Assembly (NCBI GenBank): GCA_963678675.1
Contig: OY783195.1
Coordinates: 21,676,283 to 21,740,282, forward strand
Direction: 5' to 3'
Length of the DNA stretch: 64,000 bases
DNA from: Xiphydria camelus
Taxonomy: Eukaryota > Arthropoda > Insecta > Hymenoptera > Xiphydriidae
The notes under the pieces were generated by a model. That model saw only the letters and a program-made list of their open reading frames with translations. It made no database searches and was not told where the DNA came from. This document shows, piece by piece, positions 12,728 through 24,400 of this stretch (position 1 is the first letter of the stretch; each line of letters starts with the position of its first letter). The position numbers were made by a program, and so were the translations under genes.

Positions 12728-13324
12728 CAGGCTGTTTCATAAGTATTGTGACAAACGTAAAGGGGTTGTAAAGGGCATTAAACTAAGCAATCTTGACCAA
12801 TAAACCTGTGTCCAGAAATATGCCGTTTGGGCAGGAAGGTGAATGAGAGAAACACGAAGCAACTAATAATTGTATTTTTAATGTTTATAAAAATGGCTCA
12901 ATATGGCCTCCGTTTCGCTCAATACAGAGTGTGGCACGGTTGTGCATTGCAGTCCGGACCCTATGGAATACCCCAGGCATGTCCTGCACAACTGTGGAGG
13001 CGGCCATCACCCTTCCCAATAGATCTTCCACGTTGTTGACAGGTGTTTCGTACACCAACGTTTTGACATGGCACCAGAAAAAGAAATCTAAGGGTGTTAT
13101 ATAAGTCTGGAAACCTTGCGGGCCAATGCACAATGCGGACTGTCGCACATGATGGCGCTCCGGCGCATTTTTCTTTGCAAGCGCGGCAGTATCTGAATGA
13201 AACGTTCATTCACCTTCCTGCCCAAACGGCATATTTCTGGACACAGGTTTATTGGTCAAGATTGCTTAGTTTAATTCCCTCTACAACCCCTTTACGTTTG
13301 TCACAATACTTATGAAACAGCCTG
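12728..13324. mobile_element. TA-flanked mariner-like element with long TIRs
   Basis: TA duplications flank CAGGCTGTTTCATAAGTATT and its inverted copy. The arms of about 125 bp are near identical (both include GCCGTTTGGGCAGGAAGGTG). The centre holds pieces of a Tc1/mariner transposase on opposite strands. Confidence 0.85.
12885..13215 (-). pseudogene. Tc1/mariner transposase remnant, internally inverted
   Basis: On the minus strand, WPARFPDL, then (after a frameshift near 13100) PLDFFFWCHVKTLVYETPV and the end GGHIEPFL correspond to the second half of a Tc3/mariner-like DDE/D transposase. On the plus strand, next to it at about 13140-13215, the frame reads DGAPAHFSLQARQYLNETF, the segment that normally comes immediately before WPxRSPDL. 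The two halves are therefore back to back in opposite orientation. DNA cleavage and joining would have been the ancestral role; this copy cannot make a product. Confidence 0.8.
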
Positions 13325-13720
13325 TATATAGATATACGTTTCCTTCCTCCGGTTCGCCACCCCGTCGCTAATAAATACGACTAATCAAGTCCCGCTCGTA
13401 TCACCCTCCTATATCTTATCTGCTCTCTCTTTCTCACCCACCGCAATTAAATGGTAGGATATTATAAGTTATCGTAACGGGTCGTCTAGCTTTTCTTTTT
13501 ATATTGCTTTTATTGGTAGGGTGTCTACTACGGAATTTATCGGTCGGTTACATCGGCGTGTCGTTGACTCCCTTTGTGCCTCGCGTGAATCTGGGTTACT
13601 AACCGGGTCGTCCCCACGTGTGTGTACGGGCGCGTGGTAGTTGATATCGACGGCCAATATAATAGATGCGCGTTCGACGCCTACCTCGCGCTCCGTTTCA
13701 AAATGTAATTTGTATTCTTA

Positions 13721-14527
13721 CACGCAAAAAAAAACAGATGCCGTAAGCGAAATTCATCTACGACTAGAGGAAATTCTTCTCAATTCACAACCCTAATAGA
13801 ATTCTGCTTGTAGGAAGACTAAAATCCTCTGCATACCTAATCTACTTGCGGTAAGCAAATTGTCAGCTTGACGTAATTAAACAAATATGCAGGCTCCGAA
13901 TCAGAAGTCTTCCTCTTGAAGTAAGAATATTTTTCTTCTCAACTCAAGAAGACATCATCTTATAGCCAAAACTAACCTAGTTACTTTGTTATTTCAATAA
14001 GAAACGTGGTTTCACATTGGCTCCTTTGGTGCCAAAAATATGGATATACCAAATGAAATATGTATTATATTTTTAATCCTATAAACCAATATAAATCCAT
14101 AAGTCTCTTTTATTTACTGTCATATTAGTTCATACATAACTGGCATAGACGCTTATTCACAGTCGAACACGGAATGATATGGGCTGTGGTGATGCGAGGT
14201 TATAGACCAAGGCAACGCAGCACTGTCAGCTAAATACGAGTAGACTACATGTTCGCGACAATCGGAAGTCATTTGTTTCAAAAAACCGTGGTATACTTGC
14301 ACGAAATAGAGAAGTCATTCGCGAGAGAAATGTTTTTCTCTTATGTCAAGCAGATACTGTACCATGTGTGAAAGGAAATGAATTTTTCTCTTGATGCAAG
14401 AATTCTCAGCGCTTCTTGCGAAAACCTATCTTTTTATCACCAGAAAAATTTGTCTCGTACCATACCTATAGAAATCTTACGAATAGAGCAATCCGTGTGC
14501 GGCAACATCTTTTTCTTTTTGAGCGTG
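13721..14527. mobile_element. TA-flanked degenerate TIR element (CACGC end)
   Basis: TA lies outside CACGCAAAAAAAAACAGATG and outside TTTTTGAGCGTG, which are imperfect inverted copies. The interior shows only short internal repeats (TTTTTCTCTTATGTCAAG / TTTTTCTCTTGATGCAAG). Confidence 0.5.
14469..14527 (+). repeat. MITE 3-prime end, second copy at 15306-15366
   Basis: ATAGAAATCTTACGAATAGA...TTTTTGAGCGTG recurs as ATAGAAATCTTGTAAATAGA...TTTTTTGAGCGTG at 15306-15366. The second copy has no matching left end nearby. Confidence 0.6.
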
Positions 14528-14529
14528 TA

Positions 14530-15305
14530 CAATTAGGCGATAGTACCGCCTCCCAACGCCGTCTGAAAATCGATGTGAGACAAAACCAGCGACGGAGAAC
14601 GCGATATGTAGCCATATAAGAGCGTCGGCATATTCGTTTAACGACAAAAATGAATTTCGTCGGTAAATGATGGCGTACGTCATGTGAATTTACGTCGCGC
14701 GAACGTTACTCGACGAACAGGTTGAAATGCTGCGCGTACCTGACCGTAAATTACAATCAAGCTCAGTCGCGCGCGCGTTAAAATACCGCTCGGTCCACGG
14801 AGTTTAATTCGGCGTCATTTTTGGCCATGGTAGTGCGGTGTTCGTTTACGAATTTCAATCCCATATACTAGGTCCACTATCATAGCTGCTAACTCCCAAT
14901 TTTTTGACTGCTCTTTCTTTTATACTTATACACCATCTGAAAATCACATGGCGCTATTCGCTTTACCCGGATACGACATTTTTGATGTATTAAGTAAGTA
15001 TACGGTAAGTATTAAGGTTACGAGGTAGACACATTTGATAAAAAACGTGCTTCACATTGAACGTACAATATTCTTATGTATTTTATTTTATAAAATCACT
15101 AGTGTTTAATACTTAAAATTTAATAATCTTACTGCGACAAAATCTCAATAAACCGACGTGTTACGATTTTCTCATTGTATATCGACAATGTCTCCAACCT
15201 CATCCGCTATTCATTCGTTTTCTAACTACGGGCAGCGTCATATAGTAGAGCCCATGTCAGTTAATAATACGATTATTCGCTTTGCCCGGCCTTCCTCTAC
15301 CATAT
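14530..15305. other. Non-coding interval
   Basis: The first part is CpG-rich and the second AT-rich. No coding or repeat call can be supported beyond a weak repeat of ATTCGCTTT(A/G)CCCGG at about 14957 and 15287. Confidence 0.35.
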
Positions 15306-15448
15306 AGAAATCTTGTAAATAGAGCAAGCTGTGTGTTTGTGGGAAACATCCTTTTTTTGAGCGTGAAGCCTTAACTACAAGAATCAAATTCACGACTGAA
15401 ATGAGAACTGATAAATCCGTATGAAATATAGAAATTCCTGCTCACAAA

Positions 15449-15707
15449 AATTGAAGAGTGTAACTTCTAATTAGTCTAAGTGCCAAAAAGCTAAAGTTGA
15501 GAAAATCGACAAAAGCAGGCAGATGCTTCAAAGGAATATAGTGGAGCATGTCTTGTAGATTTTTTAGTTTTAAGCCTCTACGTATGTTTTTCCACATAGA
15601 CCCTTTTCAGATGCATCAGGGTTTGCACTTACGACCGTGTTTGCAAGCAAAATATATATTTTTGCAAATATGGCACATAGACTAATTCGAAGTTACACTC
15701 TTCAATT
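15449..15707. mobile_element. TIR MITE, 259 bp
   Basis: AATTGAAGAGTGTAACTTC and its inverted copy GAAGTTACACTCTTCAATT bound the element; the TIRs run about 36 bp (through TTAGTCTAAGTGCCA). No coding content. Confidence 0.75.
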
Positions 15708-16071
15708 GTCTTGGCTAGGTCGTACAAAAGTTCAACTTTCATTTCAACGCGTAGAAAAAATGCCTTAATATTAATCCTTACCCTATACTACAATACATTC
15801 CCACGACTCAATTCGCCGCACAATAAGATCGCCGCGAGACCGTACCTTCCCTCGTCACGAATCACCTTCCTCTCTCCCTCACCCCTCCTGGCCGTTTTTC
15901 TCTCCCCTAAAGCGCCGTTCCAAGTCTTCGCGCTAAACGCCGAAAATTAGGTGCACAGCGCCGCATATAAATTCCCTTCGCCCACCTTTCGGCGGAGCCG
16001 TAGGTCGTGAAGAACGGCTATTGCCGGCAGGAGCCGGGATCCCTGACAGGCGGACCCCGTTTGTTTAGGTG
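15708..16071. other. CpG-rich non-coding DNA
   Basis: Host single-copy DNA with no recognisable gene. It is the left flank of the 2.7 kb element. Confidence 0.4.
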
Positions 16072-16074
16072 TAA

Positions 16075-17140
16075 TAGACTAAGAGCTAGTGACATTTTTC
16101 AGTGATTATTTAGTTAAGGCCTATTTTTTGAGAGAATGTTGTGGGGGGCATGTCTAAGTGCCATCCGTGAGGATTAACCTTGATAGCGGTATGGGAGGCT
16201 GGCGGAACGCCCCCAACTTGTAAAAAATAGTGCACAAAATTATTATTTAGTTAAGACTGAAATTTTGTTTACTATTCATCTGGTAGTCCACAATTATGAA
16301 TATAAATTGGCGGATCGATTGGCCGGCATTAAAAAGGTGGCGGATCAACCTAAATATGTCGTGTGAACAATAAAATTTTTATTATTTAGTTAAGGCTCAA
16401 TTTTTAATATGTTATTGAGGCAACTGTTTCAAGTGGAAATTTAAATTGGCGGAACAAAATATTGGCATTAACTACCTGGCGGAACGGTTTAAACATCCAT
16501 TGTGCGCGCCTCGATTTCGTGTTGTTTGCCGCAGAATTTTTTGTATTAGGAATGCTTCTAATATAGATCATGATTTTGTTTATTTTCTGGAATCTTTTTA
16601 GTAATAATAGTAATTTAGTTTTTCCCTGGAGTTAATATTTTAGCGCTCATTCAATATTGATGAGCTTCAATATATCAATCAAACATCAGTATTATGTTAG
16701 GACACTCAACATTTTATTTGTGATGTCGGAAGTTTTAACAATTTTTAAAACGGATGAATGATATAATTTTTTTTTAGAATACCCTTTTGGCATTTGACCG
16801 ACGATATAGTGCTTTATACAAATATAACGAGGTGCGTGAAGTGGAAGAATATTTTTAACAGAAATTTTTTTAAAGCGAACTAATTTCTTAGAGTAGTTAT
16901 CGACTTACAAATATATGGTAGGTACTTCGTATAAAGACAATTTTAATACCGTCAGTTGTTCGATCATCTAATCATCTTCTGTGTCCGGCCAGTCAGAATC
17001 GTCACCTTCGTCAACAGAATCCAGATCACTAGATGCTCGGGAGCCTACGTCTATAAATTTAAACAAATTGATTAGAAAAATGTAATATTTTTGTTTATAT
17101 TTACTGTTAAATCTGCATACCTGATTCAATGTCACTGTTC
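16075..17140. repeat. Left TIR arm; contains an antisense copy of the gene's last intron and exon
   Basis: It ends inward at CTGATTCAATGTCACTGTT, where identity with the mirror arm stops. Positions 16975-17130 are the reverse complement of the 3-prime coding end, the intron and the acidic tail exon found at 17711-17883. Confidence 0.85.
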
Positions 17141-17169
17141 ACATTCTCAAGAGCTCAACCTTCTCAACA

Positions 17170-17883
17170 TTCTCAAGAGCTCTGCCTGGCTTCCACGCCC
17201 TTACAGGGTGTGATTACATCTCTTCCCGTAAAGGAAAAAATAAATCATATCAGTTATTGAAGGCGTTCTATAATTATCAAGAGGCATTTGAAGACCTAGG
17301 CAAAGATGATGTTGACACTTCAGCAGTGTTTCCTGTTTTGCAAGAATTTATCTGCCGGATGTATGGTGTCAAAAACGCAGACACCGTTAATGAAGCTCGT
17401 TTGGTACTCTTTAACGAAGCTTATAAAGTTGCACACTACGTACTCATTTGCAAAAAACATCCGCAATTCCGACGCATCAAACTTGCCACCATGCTCAACT
17501 GAAGTGCAACAGCAACTATTGCGGAGCTCGTACATTGCCAGTATCTGGCTAAATACAAATTTGCAACAATCAACGGACAAATCTCCAGAAAACCATGGCT
17601 GGTGCATCAACGACGGCAAGTATGAATTCGTCTGGTTTCAAGGAGATCAATTGCCTGAATTTCTTGGAGATGTACTTGTTGAAGATTCCAATAAAAGCAA
17701 CAATGATTGCAACAGTGACATTGAATCAGGTATGCAGATTTAACAGTAAATATAAACAAAAAATATTACATTTTTCTAATCAATTTGTTTAAATTTATAG
17801 ACGTAGGCTCCCGAGCATCTAGTGATCTGGATTCTGTTGACGAAGGTGACGATTCTGACTGGCCGGACACAGAAGATGATTAG
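17170..17883 (+). pseudogene. Element-encoded protein, C-terminal part (HALTGCD family), frameshifted
   Basis: Frame 1 reads ALPGFHALTGCDY then KSYQLLKAFYNYQEAFEDLG up to a stop at 17500. Homology continues in frame 2 from about 17466 with LPPCSTEV and WCINDGKYEFVWFQGDQLP, so one frameshift lies near 17465. A GT-AG intron (17730-17800) joins in phase to a last exon encoding an acidic tail (ASSDLDSVDEGDDSDWPDTE) that stops at 17881-17883. The HAxTGCD plus LPPC plus GW...W pattern is known to me from many uncharacterised arthropod proteins that I associate with DNA transposons; function is unknown. No N-terminal part is present. Confidence 0.65.
17730..17800 (+). other. Intron of the element gene
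   Basis: The donor follows GAATCAG as GTATGCAG and the acceptor is AAATTTATAG. Splicing gives one continuous frame from the WF/GDQLP exon into the acidic tail. Confidence 0.65.
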
Positions 17884-18778
17884 ATGATCGAACAACTGAC
17901 GGTATTAAAATTGTCTTTATACGAAGTACCTACCATATATTTGTAAGTCGATAACTACTCTAAGAAATTAGTTCGCTTTAAAAAAATTTCTGTTAAAAAT
18001 ATTCTTCCACTTCACGCACCTCGTTATATTTGTATAAAGCACTATATCGTCGGTCAAATGCCAAAAGGGTATTCTAAAAAAATTATATCATTCATCCGTT
18101 TTAAAAATTGTTAAAACTTCCGACATCACAAATAAAATGTTGAGTGTCCTAACATAAGACTGATGTTTGATTGATATATTGAAGCTCATCAATATTGAAT
18201 GAGCGCTAAAATATTAACTCCAGGGAAAAACTAAATTACTATTATTACTAAAAAGATTCCAGAAAATAAACAAAATCATTATCTATATTAGAAGCATTCC
18301 TAATACAAAAAATTCTGCGGCAAACAACACGAAATCGAGGCGCGCACAATGGATGTTTAAACCGTTCCGCCAGGTAGTTAATGCCAATATTTTGTTCCGC
18401 CAATTTAAATTTCCACTTGAAACAGTTGCCTCAATAACATATTAAAAATTGAGCCTTAACTAAATAATAAAAATTTTATTGTTCACACGACATATTTAGG
18501 ATGATCCGCCACCTTTTTAATGCCGGCCAATCGATCCGCCAATTTATATTCATAATTGTGGACTACCAGATGTATAGTAAACAAAATTTCAGCCTTAACT
18601 AAATAATAATTTTGTGCACTATTTTTTACAAGTTGGGGGCGTTCCGCCAGCCTCCCATACCGCTATCAAGGTTAATCCTCACGGATGGCACTTAGACATG
18701 CCCCCCACAACATTCTCTCAAAAAATAGGCCTTAACTAAATAATCACTGAAAAATGTCACTAGCTCTTAGTCTATAAC

Positions 18779-20242
18779 CGCGTTGACCGAGCGAACGTCA
18801 CCTCGGCCCGTTCTAACGAGCAAACAAACTACCGCGGTCTACCCACGCCGCTCACTCACGTGCGTGCCTTTATTTACCAGACGGCTCCACAAGTGCTAAT
18901 TCGCTGACATCGATTCGCAGGGATTTCGCGCGCGCGTAAATACCGAGCGGGCCGAGAAAATTCCTCGACGCCGATGACGGCCGCTGCAGTTCAGGATCGA
19001 TTGGAGCGTGGATCGATGAGCCGCGGGGTAATCGTGCTATTTGTAGGTGGGGAGTAATGTACGAGGATAGACTGTGAGGCAGAGGGAGGTGGGAGCGTGG
19101 AGACGGACTAACGAGTAATGACTTAATAATACATAATGATGTTCGTTCAGTGGGCTTGATTAGGGAAGTCGTGGGTGGTTGGCTGTCTGGAACGAGCTCG
19201 GTCGGTCGGGAAAATATCGTGTAAGGAACGCGGTGCCAGACGTCGATGCCGTCTAGGAACGCCGAGCTGGCATCCTTCTTGTGCTACATCGAGAATCGAC
19301 GCCCCGAAGCTCACCTTTTGTTCGTCATTTTTCTTCCCGCCTCGTATATGTATGTCCCTATATGTAGTTGTACTCTTCGCCACTCAGTGTGCCCGCTCGG
19401 CGCTTCCCCGGAGCACGAACCGCGCCGTATTCACACGATTCACTACCCACGCGGTTAATTATCGACTTATTAATAGAGCACGACAAAGTAGTAATTAGCC
19501 GGGCACGCCCACTTATTATTATGCCACGAGACGGAAGTACAAAAGAAGGAGGGGCGCGAGGGTGGGAGCGTGATATAGACGCGAACGCCGTCTGCGACTC
19601 GTCTCCGCTCCTCTGCCTTCGTATTCGCCCTCCTCGTTGCACTTCTTCTTCGGGGTTCGTATTATTCTCCCTTCCTCTCCGTCGCTCTCTTTTCTCTTCT
19701 CGATTCCGCTCCACTCGTGGTCGCAGGAGGGCCTGACGAGCGAAGGTCCGTGAGCAGTCGCGTAACCAAACAATCTCCCATTAGCTAATTAGTCTTTATT
19801 ATAAGCCGAGGTCTGGCCGACCACCCCCGCATCACTCTCTGCCGCACACGTAGAAATTGAGTGATTTGCTAATTTGCCTTTGTGCCTTCGAACCTTGCTT
19901 GAGAGTGGAGTGGCCGGATGGCTGATGGAACGCCGCTCGAATCGCTCCGCACGCCGGTGTTTGCCGAGGAACCGACGCGACGGCACAGAGCGCAATTCCA
20001 TCGAGGTTGGATGCGCCGTTCAAGTAAAGCGCAGACTCGGGCGGCAGACTGGCAGCTTTGTCATCGACGGTGACCGTCGCGAAATTCTAGACGAGTCGCG
20101 CTGTAAATTGCAGAAGTTTGCGTCGATCGTTGTTAGCGTAATGGGGGAGTCTCGGCGCGTATTAAATTTGATACATTTCGTATTTCGCCCGAAAATCTAC
20201 CTATTTCTATTTTAATGAGTATAACACGGTTGGAAACTTTCT
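18779..20242. other. CpG-rich non-coding DNA
   Basis: Long overlapping open frames on both strands at 19150-19775 reflect base composition. None shows a recognisable domain, start context or splice-consistent extension. Possibly host regulatory DNA. Confidence 0.4.
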
Positions 20243-20428
20243 ATTGGAATTGGTCCACTCATTTTTGTATATTAAAATCAATTGATTATTTATGTTAATT
20301 TAATATTCCTTGTGCTAATTTCAATATTATTTGTATTAATTGTATTAATTTTAATACAAAAAATATTGAATTGTAATACGAAAAATTGACTGATTTTAAC
20401 ATACAAAAGTGAATGGACCGATTCCAAC
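20243..20428. mobile_element. Palindromic MITE, 186 bp
   Basis: TTGGAATTGGTCCACTCATT and its imperfect inverted copy ending CGATTCCAAC. The interior is very AT-rich with TGTATTAATT repeats. Confidence 0.7.
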
Positions 20429-20559
20429 ACAAAATTATGAAATACAGACAGTGTTAATTATTTTACATACATTTTATCTTAAAATCTCCCTAAAATATTC
20501 GTCATATCTTTTTAAAAAGACGTAACCCTCACGAAAAAAAAATCTACGCCGATTTATGT

Positions 20560-20892
20560 TAATTCTACGCTAAAGTACGGAATTTGAAATACATTTGTAG
20601 TTTTCTATAGTTTGGCGTTATATTCCATAGTTAGCCGTACGGAATTTGTATTTCCCACAGTATGGCGTCATATTCCGTAGTTAACCACTGATGAACATAG
20701 AATTCGGTTATTATTATAATTAATTATGTGCAATTCGTCAATTGAGGTAGTCTGTAGTTTCTTGTAGAAGTACATACATTTTTAATTCTGAAACTATAAA
20801 TATCTATGGCAGTCTATGGCAGTCTATGGTCAATTACGCCATACTATGGAATACTACAGATGTTCCAAATTCCGTACTTTATCGTAGAATTT
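20560..20892. mobile_element. Palindromic MITE, 333 bp
   Basis: AATTCTACGCTAAAGTACGG is mirrored by CCGTACTTTATCGTAGAATT. Inside, GCGTTATATTCCATAGTTA and GCGTCATATTCCGTAGTTA are a direct pair, and CAGTCTATGG is tandemly repeated. It directly abuts the Tc1 element on its right. Confidence 0.75.
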
Positions 20893-20897
20893 ACATA

Positions 20898-21460
20898 CAG
20901 TCGGTTCAACAAAAAACGCTCCTCGTTTTTTCTAAAACTATTGAAGATTTTTAGTTTCTTTTTTTTTCACATGAAAGTACACTCGAAGGACTACGGCGCA
21001 GATATCGAGTTGTTTCAGTATCGCTCGAACTGTCTGAGAGAGCAGACGTAAGCCATAATGAGTGCTGTGTGTGCCAAGCCTCAAATATAGCAGCCGCCTG
21101 GAAAGAACATAATAGCATCGCAACCTTAGACTGGCCTTCACAGTCTCCCGATGCCAATCCAATTGAAAACGTCTGGAGTGTTTTAAAGAGGAAGCTTGTA
21201 GGAAAACGTGTTTTACCCCTCAAGCAGCTTTCGCGAAAAATCAAGGAGATATGGCGTTCATTACCCATGATATATACCCAAAGATTGGTGAAAGTATGCC
21301 CCAAAAATGTCAAGCCATTCTGGATAACGATGGGAATTGGACGATGTACTAGGTAGGTGCGCCGTAGACCTTCGAATCTACTTTCACGCGAAAAAAAAAG
21401 AAACTGAAAATCTTCAATAGTTTTGGAAAAAACGAGGAACATTTCTTGTTGAACCGACTG
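20898..21460. mobile_element. TA-flanked Tc1-like element, internally deleted
   Basis: CAGTCGGTTCAACAA ends with TA on both sides. TIRs of about 100 bp run through TCTTCAATAGTTTT-type sequence to CTACGGCGCA. The centre carries the C-terminal third of a Tc1 transposase. Confidence 0.9.
21069..21352 (+). pseudogene. Tc1-like transposase C-terminal fragment
   Basis: LDWPSQSPDANPIENVWSVL is the diagnostic Tc1 segment preceding and including the last catalytic acid region; it is followed by KRKLVGKRV. A frameshift near 21290 moves the end into another frame that finishes CQAILDNDGNWTMY and stops at 21350-21352. The N-terminal DNA-binding domain and first catalytic residues are absent. In an intact element this protein cuts at TIRs and joins at TA. 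Confidence 0.9.
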
Positions 21461-21462
21461 TA

Positions 21463-24400
21463 TATAAATTGGCGTAAACTTTTCTTTCGCCAGGGAATCT
21501 TTTCAAACTGAGGAAATATATTCTTTTACCCATTTGACTTAATTTTTTTCTCCAAAATTTGCTGCGTTGAACAACTTCACATAAGTAACCAACCTGAAAA
21601 GTAATGAATTAGTAGTTATGCAACAAACGTTTATAGTTTTCTCCAAATAACTTTCAACATATTCGATTTCATAGTTCTATATTATCTACATAAACATTTG
21701 TATGGACAGTACATCGAATTTATTAATTTAAGGGACTTCTTCGTATTCTAAGTCATACGAACTTCCTAAAACAGCAGCACCTATCTATTCATTTCGAAAC
21801 GCATCCTTATATGTGTACGCTGCACCTACAGGATGACATGAACAATTCCCAGCGAAATACCGTGGTATCAAAAACCTGTCTTTCACCCCGAGTACCTACG
21901 TATTCCAGAAGCGAGTTCGCAAAGTCGGATTGGCTGGTCGAGTGCCGGATACCGGGAGCGGGGTACAATTAAAATCGTCCCAGAGGGATTTGCGTTTTCA
22001 GGAGGCTTTCCGTCTTTCCATCGAATCCCTCGTCGGCGAACCCCTTTTCATCGAGGTCCTCGGGAGGACCTCCCTCGCAGCAGCCGAAATTCGACGTTAA
22101 TCGCGGCGGATCGAGGTTCCGTCGGTAGCTTATACAGCTACACCGTAGTCTCGAAGGTGGAAATGCTCTCATTCCGTCCATGACAAATTTCCTTGGAGTT
22201 GGAGGTGATATCGTAGCGCGTCATCGACCGTGAACCCGCATTTATTTCCACCCTCCGAGATTACCTGCTCCTACGTATTACCGATCCAGCAAAATCTTAT
22301 CATTTATTCATCCCTTCGGTGTCTGTTTCGCTTCCTCCCTCTCGTGCTTTCTCTTCGCTATCGCCGCTTTGAACGGGGCAAGTACCGCGCAGGTACTCGG
22401 TACTCGTTGCGGAACATTATGAAACAGGATCAGAGGTTATAGAAATTGGACGGAGGAAGATGCTACGTTGAACTGTAATAAGTTGCACGAATTTTAAGCC
22501 GAGTCTTAAACTGGTTTAAGTGGGAGAGAGCTTGAAATTAATCTCGATTTGAATACAGTGAATTTAGAGCCGAAGCAGCAGAATTTGGCAACTTGAACAT
22601 CGTTTTAAGATTTGCCACGTCACGTCGCTTTACGCGCGATTGTCTGCCAATGAGCAGGCGAGTCTTCGCGACATTAAGGAAGGACGATTCGCTTCTTAAA
22701 TCGTACGAAATATCGCCATTTGGCACGATGCTTCACACTTAACTCACGTGGGTCGACCGCGAATGATTTTCACCTCGAAGAGACGCGTACGTCTTCCAGC
22801 TCAGTCGTATAATTCCCGTAGAACGTCGCTTAACAGAATATAATTCACGTATCAATTCGCGCCGCGGGATATGCAAATTAGGGAGATCCTCAATTAGGAA
22901 ATGAAGGGGGACCGGTAAATCTTGGCCGGGCGCACGCTCGGAGCGATAACTCATTCTTGCCCGGAACGAGGGCGAGCGGGGAACTCGCGGTGGCGAGGCG
23001 TATAAAGAGGAAAGAGCGTGGATTGAGAGAGAGAGACATGACGAGAGAGAGAGAGAGAGACAGAGAGCGGTAGAAAAAGAGAGGGAACCTCGGAGGGCTT
23101 GTCGCGCAGTTTGTAACGGCGACGGCCTCTTTTTCATTCGGGACTACGGAACCCACACGGAGCCCAACTACTATAACCTCTCACCCCTGACAATATGGGT
23201 GTTCCCCATATGTTGCCAAAACTTACCGCCGATATTAATATTAGACTTCGTAGCTACTATCGCTTTAACCCAAAATAAATGGGTTGCACGTGAGCCAATA
23301 GCATCTGACGTCTCTAAAGAGCGTTGGCGAAAATAAAAGTGCAAGAAAGTGGGTTATATTGTACCTATCGTCCAATTATAAATGTTATATGAGAAGTCGA
23401 GAAGATGCTTTGAAGGAGAGAACTGGTATCAAGCGCGTCGATAGATTCGTGTGCCAAGAACTAATAGAGAAAACAAGCTACGGAGGCACTCTTACTCCTC
23501 CAACAGTCCATATCTATTTAAGAGGTATCGATATTTTCAAAGCGAGGGCCTTTCAATAAATGGGGCACTCCATGCCACTTCAGCAACTCAAAAAATCCAA
23601 AAAGATGTGTAAAAATGAAGTTATACGAGTACAATAATTATTCTGCTAGATTACAGCTCAATCAACCCATAAATCACAGTGTAATCGTATCTTTTTATTT
23701 TTATTTTCGAAATTGAGGGCTAAACCCTATCAACTGTACCTTTTTTCTTCTCATTCGACTAATAAAAATAAAATTTTGTTCAAAATTACATCATGAAATT
23801 CCTAGTGCTTTTGAGAGATAAAGCGTTTTTATGAAAGCTAAAATTGAAAAATCGAAATTTGAAAATAATAATGAATAGGAGATTTGATTGATCCGTAACT
23901 TATGGGATGATTGGTCTATAATTTGATAGAATGTTTGTCCTTGCATAACTTAATTTTTAGACATCTTTCGGGATGTGGTGTCCCTGGCGGAAAAAATTGT
24001 ACGGTAAACTATACAGAATTACAAATTTCTATGACTCGTAATCTCTCGTACATCTCGGTACTAAGATTCTAATACGTCGACGTTTTCGTAATTCGGCAGA
24101 CTTTATCCAAAGATGTTTATTTATCAAATTTGTAACGACAACAGGACTGAACGAGCAACACGATATATTCCGAAATGAACTCATAGAATTGTATAGAACT
24201 CAAAGAACACTCCTACATGCTTCTATCCATTCATCGAGACTAACTGGCACTGAGTGAGGAGGAGCATATTGCTCTAGTTCCTCTTTTACATAAGTTTCTT
24301 CGATGTACAACTTGATACGCTTTATACTTTGCCGCAATTCGGTTTCGCGGTTGCCTTCCAGAGGCGCAGCATTGCGGACTCCAGCTGCGTCCGATGGAAG

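Larger units (their letters stand above)
12475..13500. repeat. Tandem duplication split by a transposon
   Basis: Segments at about 12475-12725 and 13327-13500 are copies of one another in direct orientation. The core CACCCCGTCGCTAATAAATA is identical and both contain ACGACTAATCAAGT. The mariner-like element 12728-13324 sits at a TATATA junction between them. Confidence 0.7.
16075..18775. mobile_element. 2.7 kb element with 1.07 kb terminal inverted repeats
   Basis: The left arm (16075-17140) and right arm (17711-18775) are near-identical inverted copies starting TAGACTAAGAGCTAGTGACA. TAA lies directly outside both ends (16072-16074 and 18776-18778), a TWA-type target duplication. Each arm contains three copies of ATTATTTAGTTAAG at 137-139 bp spacing and several GGCGGAAC/GGCGGATC motifs. 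The 570 bp centre and the right arm hold a broken gene. High arm identity suggests a fairly recent origin or gene conversion between the arms. Confidence 0.9.

Noticed and set aside
19147..19773. Overlapping frames of 70-122 codons on both strands
   Set aside because: CpG-rich, stop-poor sequence with no shared motif or splice-consistent extension.
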